A stretch of DNA of 64,000 bases from contig JAMWZY010000001.1 in assembly GCA_024281825.1 (NCBI GenBank), forward strand, positions 1-64,000, in the 5' to 3' direction. The notes beneath the pieces are model-generated. The model had not been told where the DNA came from. It saw nothing but the letters and a program-made list of their open reading frames with translations, and searched no databases. Positions 9,233-21,004 of the stretch are shown in pieces. Position numbers and translations under genes: made by a program. The DNA is from Nitrosomonas sp. GTDB lineage: Bacteria > Pseudomonadota > Gammaproteobacteria > Burkholderiales > Nitrosomonadaceae. The first letter of the stretch is position 1; every line of letters begins with the position of its first letter.

Positions 9233-9282
9233 ATAAGCCTATAATCCACACTGCAAAATTACAGTGTGGATTATAGGCTTAT
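9233..9282. terminator. Perfect 21-bp inverted repeat downstream of fba
   Basis: Arms 9233-9253 and 9262-9282 are perfectly complementary over 21 bases, with an 8-base loop. It lies 33 bases beyond the fba stop, the end of the carbon operon. There is no T-tract after the stem on the minus strand, so it may block exonucleases or be a mobile-element remnant rather than a canonical intrinsic terminator. Confidence 0.6.
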
Positions 9283-9315
9283 GGGTAATGCAGAAAAAAA
9301 CTACTTATAATTACT

Positions 9316-10380
9316 TTACTTAATAATCGCGTTCAATTCACCTTTGGCATAACGGTTAGCCATGCTTTCTAATGAAATGGGTTTGATTTTTCCTGCTTGA
9401 CCGGCACATCCAAATGCTTCAAAACGCGCTTTACAAATATCTTTAGCCGCTGCTGTTGCTTCTTTCAGGAATTTACGCGGGTCGAAATTGCTTTTATCTT
9501 TTTCTAAACTGCGACGAATAGAACCTGTCATAGCCAAACGAATATCGGTATCGATATTGACTTTACGCACGCCATGTTTAATGCCTTCCTGAATCTCTTC
9601 GACTGGCACGCCATAGGTTTCTTTCATGTCTCCGCCAAATTGTCGAATAATTTCCAACCATTCTTGCGGTACCGAGCTAGAACCATGCATAACCAGATGT
9701 GTGTTAGGGATACGTTGATGAATTTCTTTAATACGTTTGATGGCCAGTATATCTCCCGTAGGTTTACGGGTAAATTTATAAGCACCATGCGAGGTACCAA
9801 TTGCAATCGCCAGAGCATCAACCCCTGTTTTCCTAACAAAATCAGCAGCTTCCTCTGGATCAGTCAGCAATTGATCGTGTGATAATACCCCTTCTGCACC
9901 ATGTCCGTCTTCTGCTTCACCCATACCAGATTCCAAAGAACCTAAACAGCCTAGTTCTCCTTCTACGGAAACACCTACCGAATGCGCGATATTGACCACA
10001 TCAGCAGTGACTTTTACGTTGTAGTCGTAGCTTGAAGGAGTTTTGGCATCTTCTTTCAGTGAGCCATCCATCATCACACTAGAAAATCCGCTGCGAATCG
10101 CATTGACACATACCGAAGGAGAAGCGCCGTGGTCTTGATGCATTACAATTGGAATATGTGGATAAGCTTCAACAGCAGCTGCAATCAAATGGCGCAAAAA
10201 TGCTTCCCCTGCGTATTTTCTGGCTCCCGCAGAGCCTTGCATAATCACAGGACTATTACATTCATCCGCTGCTTGCATAATTGCTTGAATTTGTTCTAAA
10301 TTATTCACATTAAAAGCAGGCAAGCCATAGTTATTCTCCGCCGCATGATCCAGTAACTGTCTTAATGATACGAGTGCCAT
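9316..10380 (-). CDS. fba: Class II fructose-1,6-bisphosphate aldolase
   Basis: Zinc-dependent aldolase, 354 aa (normal for the CbbA/Fba type), which condenses glyceraldehyde-3-phosphate with dihydroxyacetone phosphate and also serves the Calvin cycle for sedoheptulose bisphosphate. Seen: [12 protein letters not shown] near the N-terminus, the zinc/catalytic segment [11 protein letters not shown] (about 79-89), the EGELGCLGS motif (about 140-148), [10 protein letters not shown] (about 192-201) with a metal-binding His, and VMHGSSSVP (about 230-238). An AAGGAGATTTAA site precedes the ATG. It is the last gene of the tkt-gap-pgk-pyk-fba series; the 200-base gap from pyk leaves room for a separate promoter. 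In autotrophs this gene is often called cbbA. Confidence 0.96.
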   Translation of the reverse strand: MALVSLRQLLDHAAENNYGLPAFNVNNLEQIQAIMQAADECNSPVIMQGSAGARKYAGEAFLRHLIAAAVEAYPHIPIVMHQDHGASPSVCVNAIRSGFSSVMMDGSLKEDAKTPSSYDYNVKVTADVVNIAHSVGVSVEGELGCLGSLESGMGEAEDGHGAEGVLSHDQLLTDPEEAADFVRKTGVDALAIAIGTSHGAYKFTRKPTGDILAIKRIKEIHQRIPNTHLVMHGSSSVPQEWLEIIRQFGGDMKETYGVPVEEIQEGIKHGVRKVNIDTDIRLAMTGSIRRSLEKDKSNFDPRKFLKEATAAAKDICKARFEAFGCAGQAGKIKPISLESMANRYAKGELNAIIK

Positions 10381-10581
10381 TTAAATCTCCTTGAAAAAGT
10401 TATTACAAAAATAGTCTAATAAAATTATGTTCAGCATCAACAATTATTGTTACCTAATAAAATTGAATACTTGTTCTTTAAAACTCACCAGCAATGATAT
10501 TTATCACGCCCCGTAGAAAGTAGGTCCAAATGCTCATCTTATAAGCACTTGATCGCCTCGAATACATTTTTTAACAACCTA

Positions 10582-12042
10582 TTAAATATCGGTCATTAAT
10601 CCAAGCCTTTTCTTATACTCACCGACTTTAATGATTTTCATGGTATTTGTACCCCCTGCTTTTCCTACCGGCTCGCCAATTGTCATTACCATAATATCAC
10701 CATTCCGTACCACTCCTCGACTGAGCAATTCTTCTTCGGCAAGATTCAAAATAATTTCAGGATCTTGTAAACCTGCTCCAAATTCAACGGGATAAACCCC
10801 TCGAAATAGCGTCACTCTTTGGCGTGTTTCTTCATTTGGACTCAGTGCAAAAATAGGCACTTTCGAACTCCTACGCGACATCAACAAAGCTGTCACTCCG
10901 CTTTGCGTTAATGCTGCAATGGCGCGAATTTGCAATCCACTGGCCGTAAACATCGTGGCACGGGCAATAGCTTCTTCAATAGTCGCACGGTTAGCGTCCA
11001 TTACATTCATACGACGATCATTTGCCACCAAATATTCTTTTTCAGCCTCAAGACAAACTCTTGCCATTGCCTCAACAGTCTCGACAGGATATTCGCCCGC
11101 GGCAGATTCTGCTGAAAGCATTACGGCATCAGTTCCATCCAATACCGCATTGGCGACATCTGAGACTTCTGCTCGAGTTGGAATAGGATTAGAAATCATC
11201 GATTCCATCATTTGAGTCGCTGTAACAACGATTTTGTTATTGGTACGAGCGGAGCGGATCATTCTTTTTTGTAATGCAGGGACAGCCGCGTCACCTACTT
11301 CTACCGCCAAATCTCCACGCGCAACCATGATGGCATCCGAAGCCTCAAGAATATCATCTAAAGCCAGAATCGCCTCTGAGCGCTCAATTTTCGCCATAAT
11401 TAAGCTTCGTCCGCCTGCCTCTACCATCAGCTCCCGAGCTTTGCGCACATCCTCTCCTGAGCGGACAAATGAAACAGCCAAATAGTCAGCACCAAATTCT
11501 GCGGCTGTTTTAATATCTTCCAAATCTTTGTTAGTCAGCGCTGGAGCACCTAATCCGCCACCCTTACGATTGATTCCTTTATTATTCGAAAGGATTCCTC
11601 CTTGCTCGACGTTACAAAAGACCTCGTGATCTTTAACCGATGTCACGCTCAAAACGATGCGTCCATCATCGAGCATGAGAATTGCACCGGCCTCCAAATC
11701 ATTTGGAAGTTCTTTGTAATCCAATCCTACTCTTTCTTGATTGCCTAATTGACACTGTGCATCAAGAATAAAGGAATCACCTACTTCGAGTCGGATTTTG
11801 CCATTCTCAAATCTCCCAACGCGAATTTTCGGTCCTTGTAAATCAGCCAAGACACCGACGGTACAACCCGCTGCACGTGCCAAATTACGGGTTAATTTAA
11901 CCAGTTCCATGTGTTGTTCACGTGTACCATGCGAAAAATTGATTCGAACAACATCAACACCCGCTCGGATCATGCGTTCCAATATTTTCGGATTACTGGA
12001 TGCGGGACCCAGTGTTGCCACAATTTTTGTTCGACGAATCAT
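10582..12042 (-). CDS. pyk: Pyruvate kinase
   Basis: Converts phosphoenolpyruvate and ADP to pyruvate and ATP. The 486 aa cover the whole family: MIRRTKIVATLGPASSN at the N-terminus, KIRVGRFENGKI, the lid (B) domain at about 72-170, the active-site stretch IMAKIERSEAI (about 219-229, catalytic Lys), VARGDLAVEVG, and VTATQMMESMI (about 274-284). The C-terminal allosteric domain ends with KAGGTNTMKIIKVGE. It begins 5 bases after the pgk stop and has only a weak ribosome site, so translational coupling to pgk is likely. Its presence beside Calvin-type enzymes links CO2-derived triose to the lower glycolytic exit. Confidence 0.96.
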   Translation of the reverse strand: MIRRTKIVATLGPASSNPKILERMIRAGVDVVRINFSHGTREQHMELVKLTRNLARAAGCTVGVLADLQGPKIRVGRFENGKIRLEVGDSFILDAQCQLGNQERVGLDYKELPNDLEAGAILMLDDGRIVLSVTSVKDHEVFCNVEQGGILSNNKGINRKGGGLGAPALTNKDLEDIKTAAEFGADYLAVSFVRSGEDVRKARELMVEAGGRSLIMAKIERSEAILALDDILEASDAIMVARGDLAVEVGDAAVPALQKRMIRSARTNNKIVVTATQMMESMISNPIPTRAEVSDVANAVLDGTDAVMLSAESAAGEYPVETVEAMARVCLEAEKEYLVANDRRMNVMDANRATIEEAIARATMFTASGLQIRAIAALTQSGVTALLMSRRSSKVPIFALSPNEETRQRVTLFRGVYPVEFGAGLQDPEIILNLAEEELLSRGVVRNGDIMVMTIGEPVGKAGGTNTMKIIKVGEYKKRLGLMTDI

Positions 12043-12047
12043 TATGT

Positions 12048-13229
12048 TTATTGACTAGCGCGTAGCTCCAAAATTTCCACTGCTGGCAGTTTCTTGCCTT
12101 CCAAGAATTCCAAGAATGCACCACCTGCCGTCGAAATATACGATACTTTATCGTAAATATCATATTTCTGTATGGCAGCAATCGTGTCACCGCCACCCGC
12201 AAGCGTAAAGGCACTTGTTTGTGCAATGGCTCGGGCGATTTTTTCCGTTCCAGCACCAAATTGATCAAACTCGAATACACCTACTGGGCCATTCCAAACC
12301 ACGGTTCCCGCACGCATAATAATATCAACCAATTCTTGCGCACTTTTGGGTCCAATATCAAAAATCATATCATCATCAGCCACATCACCTGCATTTTTCA
12401 ATACAGCAGGTTCATTAGCATCAAATTTTTTCCCTACGACAACATCAACTGCAATAGGGATCGATGCATTACGCTTTGCCATCTTATCCATCAAAACTTT
12501 AGCTGTTGAGACCAGATCATCCTCACATAGTGATTTTCCTACATTCTTTCCGGTAGCTTTCAAGAAAGTATTGGCAATACCACCTCCCACCACAAGTTGG
12601 TCGACTTTTTCTGAAAGCGACTCAAGTACCGTAAGCTTAGTAGAAACTTTCGAACCACCTACTATCGCAACCATTGGGCGAGCAGGGCTCAACAATGCCT
12701 TTGTCAAAGCCTCCAATTCTTCCGTCAGTAAAATTCCAGCACAAGCAACGGGTGCGTATTTAGCAATTCCATGTGTAGAAGCTTCAGCACGATGTGCTGT
12801 TCCGAATGCATCCATAACAAATACATCACACAATTTTGCGTATTTTTGAGCTGTTTCGTCTACGTTTTTCTTTTCACCTTTATTGATGCGGCAGTTTTCT
12901 AAAACCACGAGTTCACCATCGGCCACTTCAAATCCACCTTCCACCCAATCGCGTATTAAGCGCACTGGTTTACTTAGTCGCTGGGAAATATTATCCGCCA
13001 CAGGCTTGAGTGAATTTTCTGCACTCCATTGTCCTTCTTCAGGGCGCCCTAGATGCGAAGTTACCATCACTTTAGCCTCTTGTTTAAGGCAATGATTAAT
13101 TGTTGCCATGGATGCGGTAATACGCGCATCCGATGTTACTTTTCCATCTTTGACAGGCACATTCAGATCCGCGCGAATAAAGACTCGTTTGCCTTTAAGG
13201 TCAAGATCAATTAATTTAATAACAGACAC
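12048..13229 (-). CDS. pgk: Phosphoglycerate kinase
   Basis: Interconverts 1,3-bisphosphoglycerate and 3-phosphoglycerate with ATP/ADP, and is used by both the Calvin cycle and glycolysis. The 393-aa length is normal. Seen: [16 protein letters not shown] (about 13-28) with the substrate-binding Asp/Asn, [10 protein letters not shown] (about 55-64), the hinge region around [24 protein letters not shown] (about 190-199), and the C-terminal GGGDTIAAI nucleotide-binding motif followed by [14 protein letters not shown] chose the GTG start at 13229 because it is preceded by CAGGAGTTTACT and gives the family N-terminus (V-S-V-I-K-L); a TTG nine codons upstream overlaps this ribosome site. Confidence 0.96.
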   Translation of the reverse strand: MSVIKLIDLDLKGKRVFIRADLNVPVKDGKVTSDARITASMATINHCLKQEAKVMVTSHLGRPEEGQWSAENSLKPVADNISQRLSKPVRLIRDWVEGGFEVADGELVVLENCRINKGEKKNVDETAQKYAKLCDVFVMDAFGTAHRAEASTHGIAKYAPVACAGILLTEELEALTKALLSPARPMVAIVGGSKVSTKLTVLESLSEKVDQLVVGGGIANTFLKATGKNVGKSLCEDDLVSTAKVLMDKMAKRNASIPIAVDVVVGKKFDANEPAVLKNAGDVADDDMIFDIGPKSAQELVDIIMRAGTVVWNGPVGVFEFDQFGAGTEKIARAIAQTSAFTLAGGGDTIAAIQKYDIYDKVSYISTAGGAFLEFLEGKKLPAVEILELRASQ

Positions 13230-13360
13230 AGTAAACTCCTGAATTGTCTTTAACAAAATAAAAGGATAGCAAATGCTGCTACCCTTTATGTCTTACGAAT
13301 TAAATCGGATTAGCATAATCATTACAGCTTTGATTATGCTCCTCTTATTGACAGATATTA

Positions 13361-14422
<1,062 letters not shown>

Positions 14423-14431
14423 TTAATTAAA

Positions 14432-16447
14432 TTAGAGTACGCTTTTTACGGTTTTTAATATATTCTCAACCGTAAAGCCAAAATGTTTAAAAAGCACATC
14501 CGCAGGCGCAGATTCACCAAAAGTGTCAATGCCTACCACTGCCCCCTCTAAACCAACATATTTACGCCAGAAATCGGTCACACCTGCTTCCACGGCAACA
14601 CGCTTAATACCTTTCGGCAGAACACTTTCTTTGTAAGATAATTCCTGACGATCAAAGGCATTAGTGCAAGGCATCGACACAACACGTGCATAAATACCTT
14701 CCTCACCGAGTGATTTTTGTGCATTCATTGCCAAACCAACCTCTGATCCCGTTGCAATGAGTATTACCTGTGGCTTACCATTTGCCGCTTCTGACAGTAT
14801 GTATCCACCCTTATTGATCAGCTTAATCGTGTCTGCATCGCGTTTCTGAAAAGGCAAATTCTGACGACTGAATATCAGTGTCGAAGGACCATCTTTACGT
14901 TCAATCGCATGCGCCCAAGCAACGGTCGATTCTAGCGTATCACAAGGCCGCCACACGTCCATATTGGGAATATAGCGCAAGGTCGCAGTCTGCTCTACCG
15001 GTTGATGAGTCGGTCCATCTTCACCCAAACCAATAGAGTCATGGGTAAACACAAACAAATTACGAATTTTCATTAACGCAGCCATACGCAATGCATTACG
15101 CGCATACTCAGAAAACATCAGGAAAGTCGCCCCATAAGGAATCAAGCCTCCATGCAATGATAATCCGTTCATGATGGCGCTCATACCAAACTCTCGCACA
15201 CCATAATAGACATAGTTTCCACCAGCTTTGCCACTCACGCCTTTGGAACCTGACCACAAAGTCAAGTTGGAACCAGCCAAATCTGCAGATCCCCCGATCA
15301 ATTCTGGCAATACTGGCGCCAACCCTTCAATGGCATTTTGTGAAGCTTTTCGGCTTGCAATCGTCTCCGCTTTACCATTAATTTGATTAACGAAATCATC
15401 GACGTGCTTCCTCCAATTAGCAGGCAACTCTCCAGACATGCGGCGATTAAATTCAGCAGCTTCCGTTGAATATCTTTCTGCATATTCAGCAAATTTCAAA
15501 TTCCATTCAGTTTCAAGTTTCTGACCTTTCGCTCTGGCATCCCACGCGCTATAAACCTCCTGTGGAATTTCAAAAGGAGCATGATGCCAACCAATATGCG
15601 GACGCGTAGCGGCAATTTCAGCATCACCCAATGCCGCGCCATGTACTGAATGGGTATTAGCCATATTGGGTGAACCCAACCCGATTACTGTCTTGCAACA
15701 TATCATCGAAGGCTTGTCATTTACCTTCTTGGCTGCCTCAATCGCCGCTTCAATCGCCACTGGGTCATGACCATTCACATTGGGAACAACATGCCACCCA
15801 TACGATTCGAATCGCTTGGGTGTATCATCGGTAAACCAACCTTCTACATGACCATCGATCGAAATACCGTTATCGTCGTAGAAGCAAATAAGCTTCCCAA
15901 GCCCCAGTGTGCCTGCCAATGAACAAGCTTCATGAGATATGCCTTCCATCAAGCACCCATCACCGAGAAAAACATAAGTATTATGGTTAACGATATCAAA
16001 ACCGGGGCGGTTAAATTCGGCTGCCAATACTTTTTCCGCCAATGCCATTCCTACAGCATTGGTAATACCCTGACCTAACGGACCAGTGGTGGTTTCCACG
16101 CCAGGTGTGTAGCCATACTCAGGATGGCCTGGAGTTTTAGAATGAAATTGTCTAAATTTCTTAATCTCATCCATGGGCAAATCATAACCGGTCAAATGCA
16201 GTAAAGCATAAATCAACATAGATCCATGTCCATTCGAAAGCACAAATCGATCGCGATCAACCCATTCTGGATTGCTAGGATTATGACGCAGATGGTGCAT
16301 CCACAGCACTTCAGCAATTTCAGCCATCCCCATTGGCATGCCAGGATGTCCAGAATTGGCTTTTTGCACCGCATCCATCGCTAATGCACGAATCGCACTG
16401 GTCAAATCCCTAAACACCGGCGCGTCAAAATCCTTAAATGTACCCAT
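14432..16447 (-). CDS. tkt: Transketolase
   Basis: Thiamine-diphosphate enzyme that moves two-carbon units in the Calvin cycle and non-oxidative pentose phosphate pathway; 671 aa, typical. Seen: [13 protein letters not shown] (about 31-43), the thiamine-diphosphate motif [13 protein letters not shown] (about 157-169) ending in the metal-binding stretch, [12 protein letters not shown] (about 116-127), and the pyrimidine-domain segments [16 protein letters not shown] (about 470-485) and [15 protein letters not shown] near the end. AGGAG lies ten bases before the ATG. It is the first gene of the leftward tkt-gap-pgk-pyk-fba series, so the main promoter should lie at 16448-16620. Confidence 0.97.
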   Translation of the reverse strand: MGTFKDFDAPVFRDLTSAIRALAMDAVQKANSGHPGMPMGMAEIAEVLWMHHLRHNPSNPEWVDRDRFVLSNGHGSMLIYALLHLTGYDLPMDEIKKFRQFHSKTPGHPEYGYTPGVETTTGPLGQGITNAVGMALAEKVLAAEFNRPGFDIVNHNTYVFLGDGCLMEGISHEACSLAGTLGLGKLICFYDDNGISIDGHVEGWFTDDTPKRFESYGWHVVPNVNGHDPVAIEAAIEAAKKVNDKPSMICCKTVIGLGSPNMANTHSVHGAALGDAEIAATRPHIGWHHAPFEIPQEVYSAWDARAKGQKLETEWNLKFAEYAERYSTEAAEFNRRMSGELPANWRKHVDDFVNQINGKAETIASRKASQNAIEGLAPVLPELIGGSADLAGSNLTLWSGSKGVSGKAGGNYVYYGVREFGMSAIMNGLSLHGGLIPYGATFLMFSEYARNALRMAALMKIRNLFVFTHDSIGLGEDGPTHQPVEQTATLRYIPNMDVWRPCDTLESTVAWAHAIERKDGPSTLIFSRQNLPFQKRDADTIKLINKGGYILSEAANGKPQVILIATGSEVGLAMNAQKSLGEEGIYARVVSMPCTNAFDRQELSYKESVLPKGIKRVAVEAGVTDFWRKYVGLEGAVVGIDTFGESAPADVLFKHFGFTVENILKTVKSVL

Positions 16448-16619
16448 TGATACTAACTCCTATATATTTTATTTATTCTCAGTAAACAGAAATGACGGTT
16501 TTTTGCAAAACAAAAAGTTTTTTGCGCAAAAGCGCAAAAATATGACAAAGCTGTTATTATCCCTTATTTTCCAAATAAAACCAATCCGGTAGCATGAAAA
16601 TTCTACCGAGCTCCAACGA

Positions 16620-17882
16620 TTAATTTCCGCGCAATTTAATTCCCAGCATTTTGATTTTGCGATAGAGATGCGTGCGCTCCAAGCCTGCACGATCAGCAAC
16701 ACGCGTCATGTTGCCATTTTCCTGTCCGATTAATCTTTCAAAGTAACTTTTCTCAAATAGATCACGCGCCTCCCGCAACGAAAGATCAAGAGGTATTTCA
16801 GGTAACACGGAAACCGAAGAAGATTCTGGGAAAACCATTGCTTGCTGCACCGCATCCGCGGTAATCTCGTCACTTGCGCATGTTAATGCCAGTGAATGCA
16901 CAACACCGGTTAATTGCGTAAGATTCCCTGGCCAATCATAATTACGCAAACAATTTAGAGCCGCTGTACTGAATTGAAGCGCCGAAGAAACTTCTCCAGA
17001 CTCTACAAAACGCAGTAAAATTTGATTGGCAAGATCAGGAATATCTTCTCGATGCCCTCTTAAAGCAGGGACTGTAATAGTCAAATTACTTAAAATTTCA
17101 AACAATTTTGGATGATAGGTTCCTTGCGCTGTCAGTTCCGCTAATGATTGAGAAGTAGCACAAATCAATCGAACATTATATTTTTCTAGCTTACTGAGTA
17201 GTAACAATAAACCTTTTTGCGCGAGTTTATTAAGCTCCCCTATCTCTTTAAGAAATAAAATACCGTCACGAGCGGAATCCAGCAAATCTAACGGGGAATC
17301 AGCTAATGATGTGAGGGTCTCCGGTTCTATCCAAGGCGTGTTAGGACGGTGCATAAAACGCGCACATATTTCCACTCCAACCCCTGGCTCCCCCATCAAT
17401 AACAACGGAGCTTTTAAACTGACCACTTGCTCCATTCTTTTTCTAAGATCGGCAATTAATGGGCCTTTTCCCAAGCTTGCCAAAGAAAATACTGCATGAG
17501 GTTTATTTTGCCCCCCTCGCAATGCTTTGCTAACCGTATTCAGAAGCTTTTGTAAAGGAATCGGCTTTTCCAAATAACCAAATGCTCCAATGCGTGTTGC
17601 CTCAACCGCCGTATCAATGGTACCGTGCCCTGACATCATAATGACCGGCATCGTTAACATACCATTACTCGCCCAGTCTTTGAGCAATGTAATCCCATCG
17701 GTATCAGGCATCCAGATATCCAATAGCACCAAATCGGGGCGCGTTTTATTACGCCAAACCCTAGCTTGTTCAGCATTTTCTGCTAACGCAACACGGTAAC
17801 CTTCATCACGCAAAATTTCCGACAATAATTCACGAATTCCAATCTCATCATCAACTACCAGTATTGTATTGTTTGTTATCAT
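16620..17882 (-). CDS. ntrX: NtrX-like response regulator with degenerate AAA+ domain
   Basis: A 420-aa regulator: receiver domain (about 1-120, acidic pair D11/D12, phospho-acceptor D55, K106), a sigma-54-activator-like AAA+ domain (about 138-340) and a C-terminal FIS-type helix-turn-helix (about 375-418, ending THLYRKIKMLGIKL). The ATPase domain is degenerate: the Walker A region reads GEPGVGVE (164-171) where GESGTGKE is expected, so the lysine is missing, and I see no GAFTGA sigma-54 contact motif. It therefore probably binds DNA without ATP-driven sigma-54 activation. NtrY lies upstream on the same strand after a 357-base gap. The NtrYX pair is known elsewhere for nitrogen, redox and envelope control. 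Confidence 0.88.
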   Translation of the reverse strand: MITNNTILVVDDEIGIRELLSEILRDEGYRVALAENAEQARVWRNKTRPDLVLLDIWMPDTDGITLLKDWASNGMLTMPVIMMSGHGTIDTAVEATRIGAFGYLEKPIPLQKLLNTVSKALRGGQNKPHAVFSLASLGKGPLIADLRKRMEQVVSLKAPLLLMGEPGVGVEICARFMHRPNTPWIEPETLTSLADSPLDLLDSARDGILFLKEIGELNKLAQKGLLLLLSKLEKYNVRLICATSQSLAELTAQGTYHPKLFEILSNLTITVPALRGHREDIPDLANQILLRFVESGEVSSALQFSTAALNCLRNYDWPGNLTQLTGVVHSLALTCASDEITADAVQQAMVFPESSSVSVLPEIPLDLSLREARDLFEKSYFERLIGQENGNMTRVADRAGLERTHLYRKIKMLGIKLRGN

Positions 17883-18239
17883 TTAGAATCATCCAAAAAC
17901 CGTATTTCGTTGATATTTAACTATTTATTGTGCTTATTGAAAAATAAGGTAGTAGACTAGTTCAAATTTTGATCCAATTATTTAGTGCTGTTACTTAGAA
18001 CTCCCATTATTAAATTTAAATGCAAACCCACTGCAACTTCCGACGCAAGATATTCCCGACAGCTCTAACCTTGTTTCCTTAACCCTTTACAACAACTTAC
18101 TCTCATAATTAGCTTAACACCTAATATGTCATTGAAAAGCCATCTACATATTCCACCACAGTGTTAAAACACAACCAAAAGTCTATTTATCTGACTCTTG
18201 TGCTTCTTTTGGTGGTAATACCTGCAATTATTGTTATTT
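17883..18239. other. Intergenic gap between ntrY and ntrX
   Basis: The 357 AT-rich bases hold no convincing gene or RNA. In many relatives ntrY and ntrX sit closer together, so this gap may carry an ntrX promoter; no clear hexamers were picked out. Confidence 0.45.
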
Positions 18240-20363
18240 CTACACAACATTTACGAATGGAAAAACGATAGAAATTTTTGCACCTTGCACTTTATTATTT
18301 TCAACACGAATAATACCTCCATGTTCTTCTACAATTTTCTTCACAATAGGCAAGCCTAATCCGGTACCTTTGGCTTTAGTTGTTACATAAGGCTCAAAAA
18401 CACGTGCTCTGATTTCATCTGGAAAACCACATCCGTTATCGATTATAGTGAGTTGCACGCCTTCTTGAGTCTTTTCGGTTATTACTTCAATCATAGGATC
18501 TGGCGTGCTGACCAAAGCATCCTGCGCATTCTGCAACAAATTATGCAACACTTGCCTTAACTGTGCGGGATCCCCATTAATAATAGGCAAATCCAATGCA
18601 AGAACAGGTTTAATGACAGCTTTATGCCCACTATCATAAAGCGATAATACTTCACGTACTAGCTTATTTAATTCTAGCTGACGAAGTACTAATTCGGGTA
18701 CACGCGCATATTGATTGAATTCATTGACCATTTTTTTCAGCGCTTCAACCTGATTGACAATCGTTTCCGTAGAACGCCTTAGAATTCGCGCATCCGCATC
18801 ATTCAGTTTGTCAATTAACTTATGCTGTACCCGTTCAGCCGATAGTTGAATCGGTGTCAGTGGATTTTTTATTTCATGCGCAAGTCTTCTCGCAACTTCG
18901 CCCCAAGCAACTGCACGTTGAACTTGTAACAATTGCGTTATATCATCAAAAACCACCACACCTCCACCCGATAGATTTGGCAAGCGCGTGCCACGTATTA
19001 AAAGTACTAGATTCCGACCATCTGCAATATATGTAATTTGTCTTTGCCAAGCACCTGTGCCAGTAAATGAGTTAAAACCCTGCTGGATCTCAGCAATAAC
19101 TGTTGCCAGTAATGGTTCATTTTCTACACAACCTTCAATAATTGCGCCATCCAAGCTAATCATCGGAACTTGCAAAATTTGCTCTGCGCTGCGATTTGCC
19201 TTTGACAATGTCAATTGTTCATCAAATACCAACACGCCCGATGACAAATTAGCCAGAATACTTTCTAAGTGCGCACGCGCACTTTCTACTTGTTGCTGGT
19301 GATGTTGTGCCGCTGCTTGAGCTTCTTCAAGCTGTTGCGTCATCAAATTAAAAGATTCTGTCAACACACCAAGCTCATCCCTACTTTCCACTCGGTGACG
19401 ACGACTATAATCCCCTTGAGCAATAGCCCGCGTACCCTCAGCTAACAACCCGAGTGGCGCGCTTAGTTTTTCACTTAACAACGATGCGCTCGCCAACGCA
19501 GAAAATAATGATAACAATAACGCCAATGTCAATGTCACGCTATACAGCCGTGTTAATCCTTGTCTCGACAAAGAAAGTTCTTGATAATCCTGGAGTCCTG
19601 CTTGAACTTGTTCCGCATCGCTTGCCAACTGCGCTGGAACCGGCTGTAAAAGTTGCAGTATACGAATGTCTTCCGTGAGACTCAATACATTCACTGGAGT
19701 TACTACACGCAAATACAGTCCTTTGTTCTCAATGGATTCCACCACCCTATAAGTCTTTTGCATACGAATATGTCGCATAACCGCAGCATTGGGCATTTCG
19801 GGAAAAAGCGCTCGATTACTCTCGCTAGAAAATGCCATCACCTTACCATCCTGATTAAATAAAGTTGCTTCTTCAATTTGCGATTGCAATGACAATTCGT
19901 TCAAAATCAACAATGGAGAACTATTCGACTCCGATAAAAGCAATGCCGTTGCTTGTGCTTTCTTTTGCAATTCTGTCAGCAAATTTTCAAGCATTGTATG
20001 CCCCAAATTTATGCCGCCTTCCAACGCCCTATCTACTTTCACATCAAACCAAGATTCAATACTTTTTTCAAGAAACTGTACCGATACTGCATAGACCAAT
20101 ACACCCGGCAATATAGCCATCAATGAAAAAATCGACATCAACCGTAAAGCCAGCCGTGAGCCAAAAACTCCTGATTGTAATCGACGCCGAAATCGCCACA
20201 GCAAGAACACAACGATGGCCATGAATACAACCACCAAAGCAATATTTATTTCCAATAACAATCGGTATCTACGTTCAAAAAACTCAGTATTCGCACCGGC
20301 TGTGGCCAGCAAAAATAACATCACTGCTCCTAATCCTGCACCAATAATAATGACAAACTTCAT
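18240..20363 (-). CDS. ntrY: NtrY-like sensor histidine kinase
   Basis: Membrane histidine kinase of about 707 aa, partner of NtrX. Two transmembrane segments lie near the N-terminus (about 1-24 and 35-57), a third at about 75-97, then an extracytoplasmic sensor region and a fourth segment near 275-300. HAMP (about 300-355), PAS (about 365-470), the H-box VARRLAHEIKNPLTPIQLS (about 490-508, phosphorylated His) and the ATP-binding domain with NGCGFP and KGTGLGLPIV follow. The ATG at 20363 overlaps the stop of the DUF4390 gene (TAATG), implying coupled translation; a frame 27 codons further up would overlap that gene deeply. The signal sensed is unknown. Confidence 0.93.
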   Translation of the reverse strand: MKFVIIIGAGLGAVMLFLLATAGANTEFFERRYRLLLEINIALVVVFMAIVVFLLWRFRRRLQSGVFGSRLALRLMSIFSLMAILPGVLVYAVSVQFLEKSIESWFDVKVDRALEGGINLGHTMLENLLTELQKKAQATALLLSESNSSPLLILNELSLQSQIEEATLFNQDGKVMAFSSESNRALFPEMPNAAVMRHIRMQKTYRVVESIENKGLYLRVVTPVNVLSLTEDIRILQLLQPVPAQLASDAEQVQAGLQDYQELSLSRQGLTRLYSVTLTLALLLSLFSALASASLLSEKLSAPLGLLAEGTRAIAQGDYSRRHRVESRDELGVLTESFNLMTQQLEEAQAAAQHHQQQVESARAHLESILANLSSGVLVFDEQLTLSKANRSAEQILQVPMISLDGAIIEGCVENEPLLATVIAEIQQGFNSFTGTGAWQRQITYIADGRNLVLLIRGTRLPNLSGGGVVVFDDITQLLQVQRAVAWGEVARRLAHEIKNPLTPIQLSAERVQHKLIDKLNDADARILRRSTETIVNQVEALKKMVNEFNQYARVPELVLRQLELNKLVREVLSLYDSGHKAVIKPVLALDLPIINGDPAQLRQVLHNLLQNAQDALVSTPDPMIEVITEKTQEGVQLTIIDNGCGFPDEIRARVFEPYVTTKAKGTGLGLPIVKKIVEEHGGIIRVENNKVQGAKISIVFPFVNVV

Positions 20364-21004
20364 TATTGTCCCTTGACAATCATAGGTTGCCCGATCACAG
20401 GCAGTTTCATGCGCCATTCCAATCGATCTGACGTCAACTCCCACTGACTAGAAGCCAATGCCTCCACCTGAAACGGTTTAGGCATTCGGGTCAAATCAAA
20501 CCAGATACGCAGTGATGCCATATATTCAACATTTTCTTTCAAACCATCTTTGACTGTTAAAGGATAACCTTTTAAGTGCCCCAACGCCTTTAAGGCCTCT
20601 TTCAAGGAATTAAAGTTTTGTGAAGAAGAAAGATAATTCAACTGATATTGCCGTGTCAGTGCATAGTACCGCAATGCAACACGTAACTTAGCACGCGCAA
20701 CCTCATCGTTCACCAAAAACCAGCGTGAATCTTCTAAAGTAAGCTTAGTTGCAAAATATAAGATGATACCTTTCTCAAGCGCACGCTCTAATGTCGCATT
20801 CAATGCAATTTCTGAATCAACACTGATTTCATAACCTTGATTCACAGCAGCTACTTCTACGGACTTAATATGTATACTTCCAGCATGCGACAGGCTTGCC
20901 GACAGCATACTGAATAACAACGCAATGATTGCTCCCCAAAGCAGCCATCGCGCTTGGCACAAATCCTGGTTATTTTTTTTGCAATAAGGTATAAAAAAAT
21001 CCAT
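20363..21004 (-). CDS. DUF4390-family exported protein
   Basis: A protein of roughly 210 aa with an N-terminal hydrophobic segment (WGAIIALLFSMLSASLSHAG) that looks like a signal peptide or anchor, followed by a beta-rich domain (IHIKSVEVAAVNQGYEISVD...). DUF4390 proteins regularly sit between rsmB and ntrY in betaproteobacteria, as here, but their function is unknown; a role in NtrY signal input is a guess from synteny. The start is uncertain: ATGs at 21034 and 21004 both overlap the end of rsmB and neither has a good ribosome site. I give 21004. The stop overlaps the ntrY start by one base. Confidence 0.82.
   Translation of the reverse strand: MDFFIPYCKKNNQDLCQARWLLWGAIIALLFSMLSASLSHAGSIHIKSVEVAAVNQGYEISVDSEIALNATLERALEKGIILYFATKLTLEDSRWFLVNDEVARAKLRVALRYYALTRQYQLNYLSSSQNFNSLKEALKALGHLKGYPLTVKDGLKENVEYMASLRIWFDLTRMPKPFQVEALASSQWELTSDRLEWRMKLPVIGQPMIVKGQ

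Noticed and set aside
11234..12058. Long plus-strand open frames opposite pyk
   Set aside because: They are antisense frames of a conserved gene, rich in Ser/Arg/Thr as is usual for mirror frames, with no ribosome sites.
12346..12849. 167-codon plus-strand frame opposite pgk
   Set aside because: It is a mirror frame of phosphoglycerate kinase without a start signal or family resemblance.
16519..16540. Palindrome TTTTTGCGC-AAAA-GCGCAAAAA between tkt and ntrX as a terminator
   Set aside because: The stem is mostly A-T and neither strand has a T-tract after a GC-rich stem; it was left out as a feature because the evidence is too thin.
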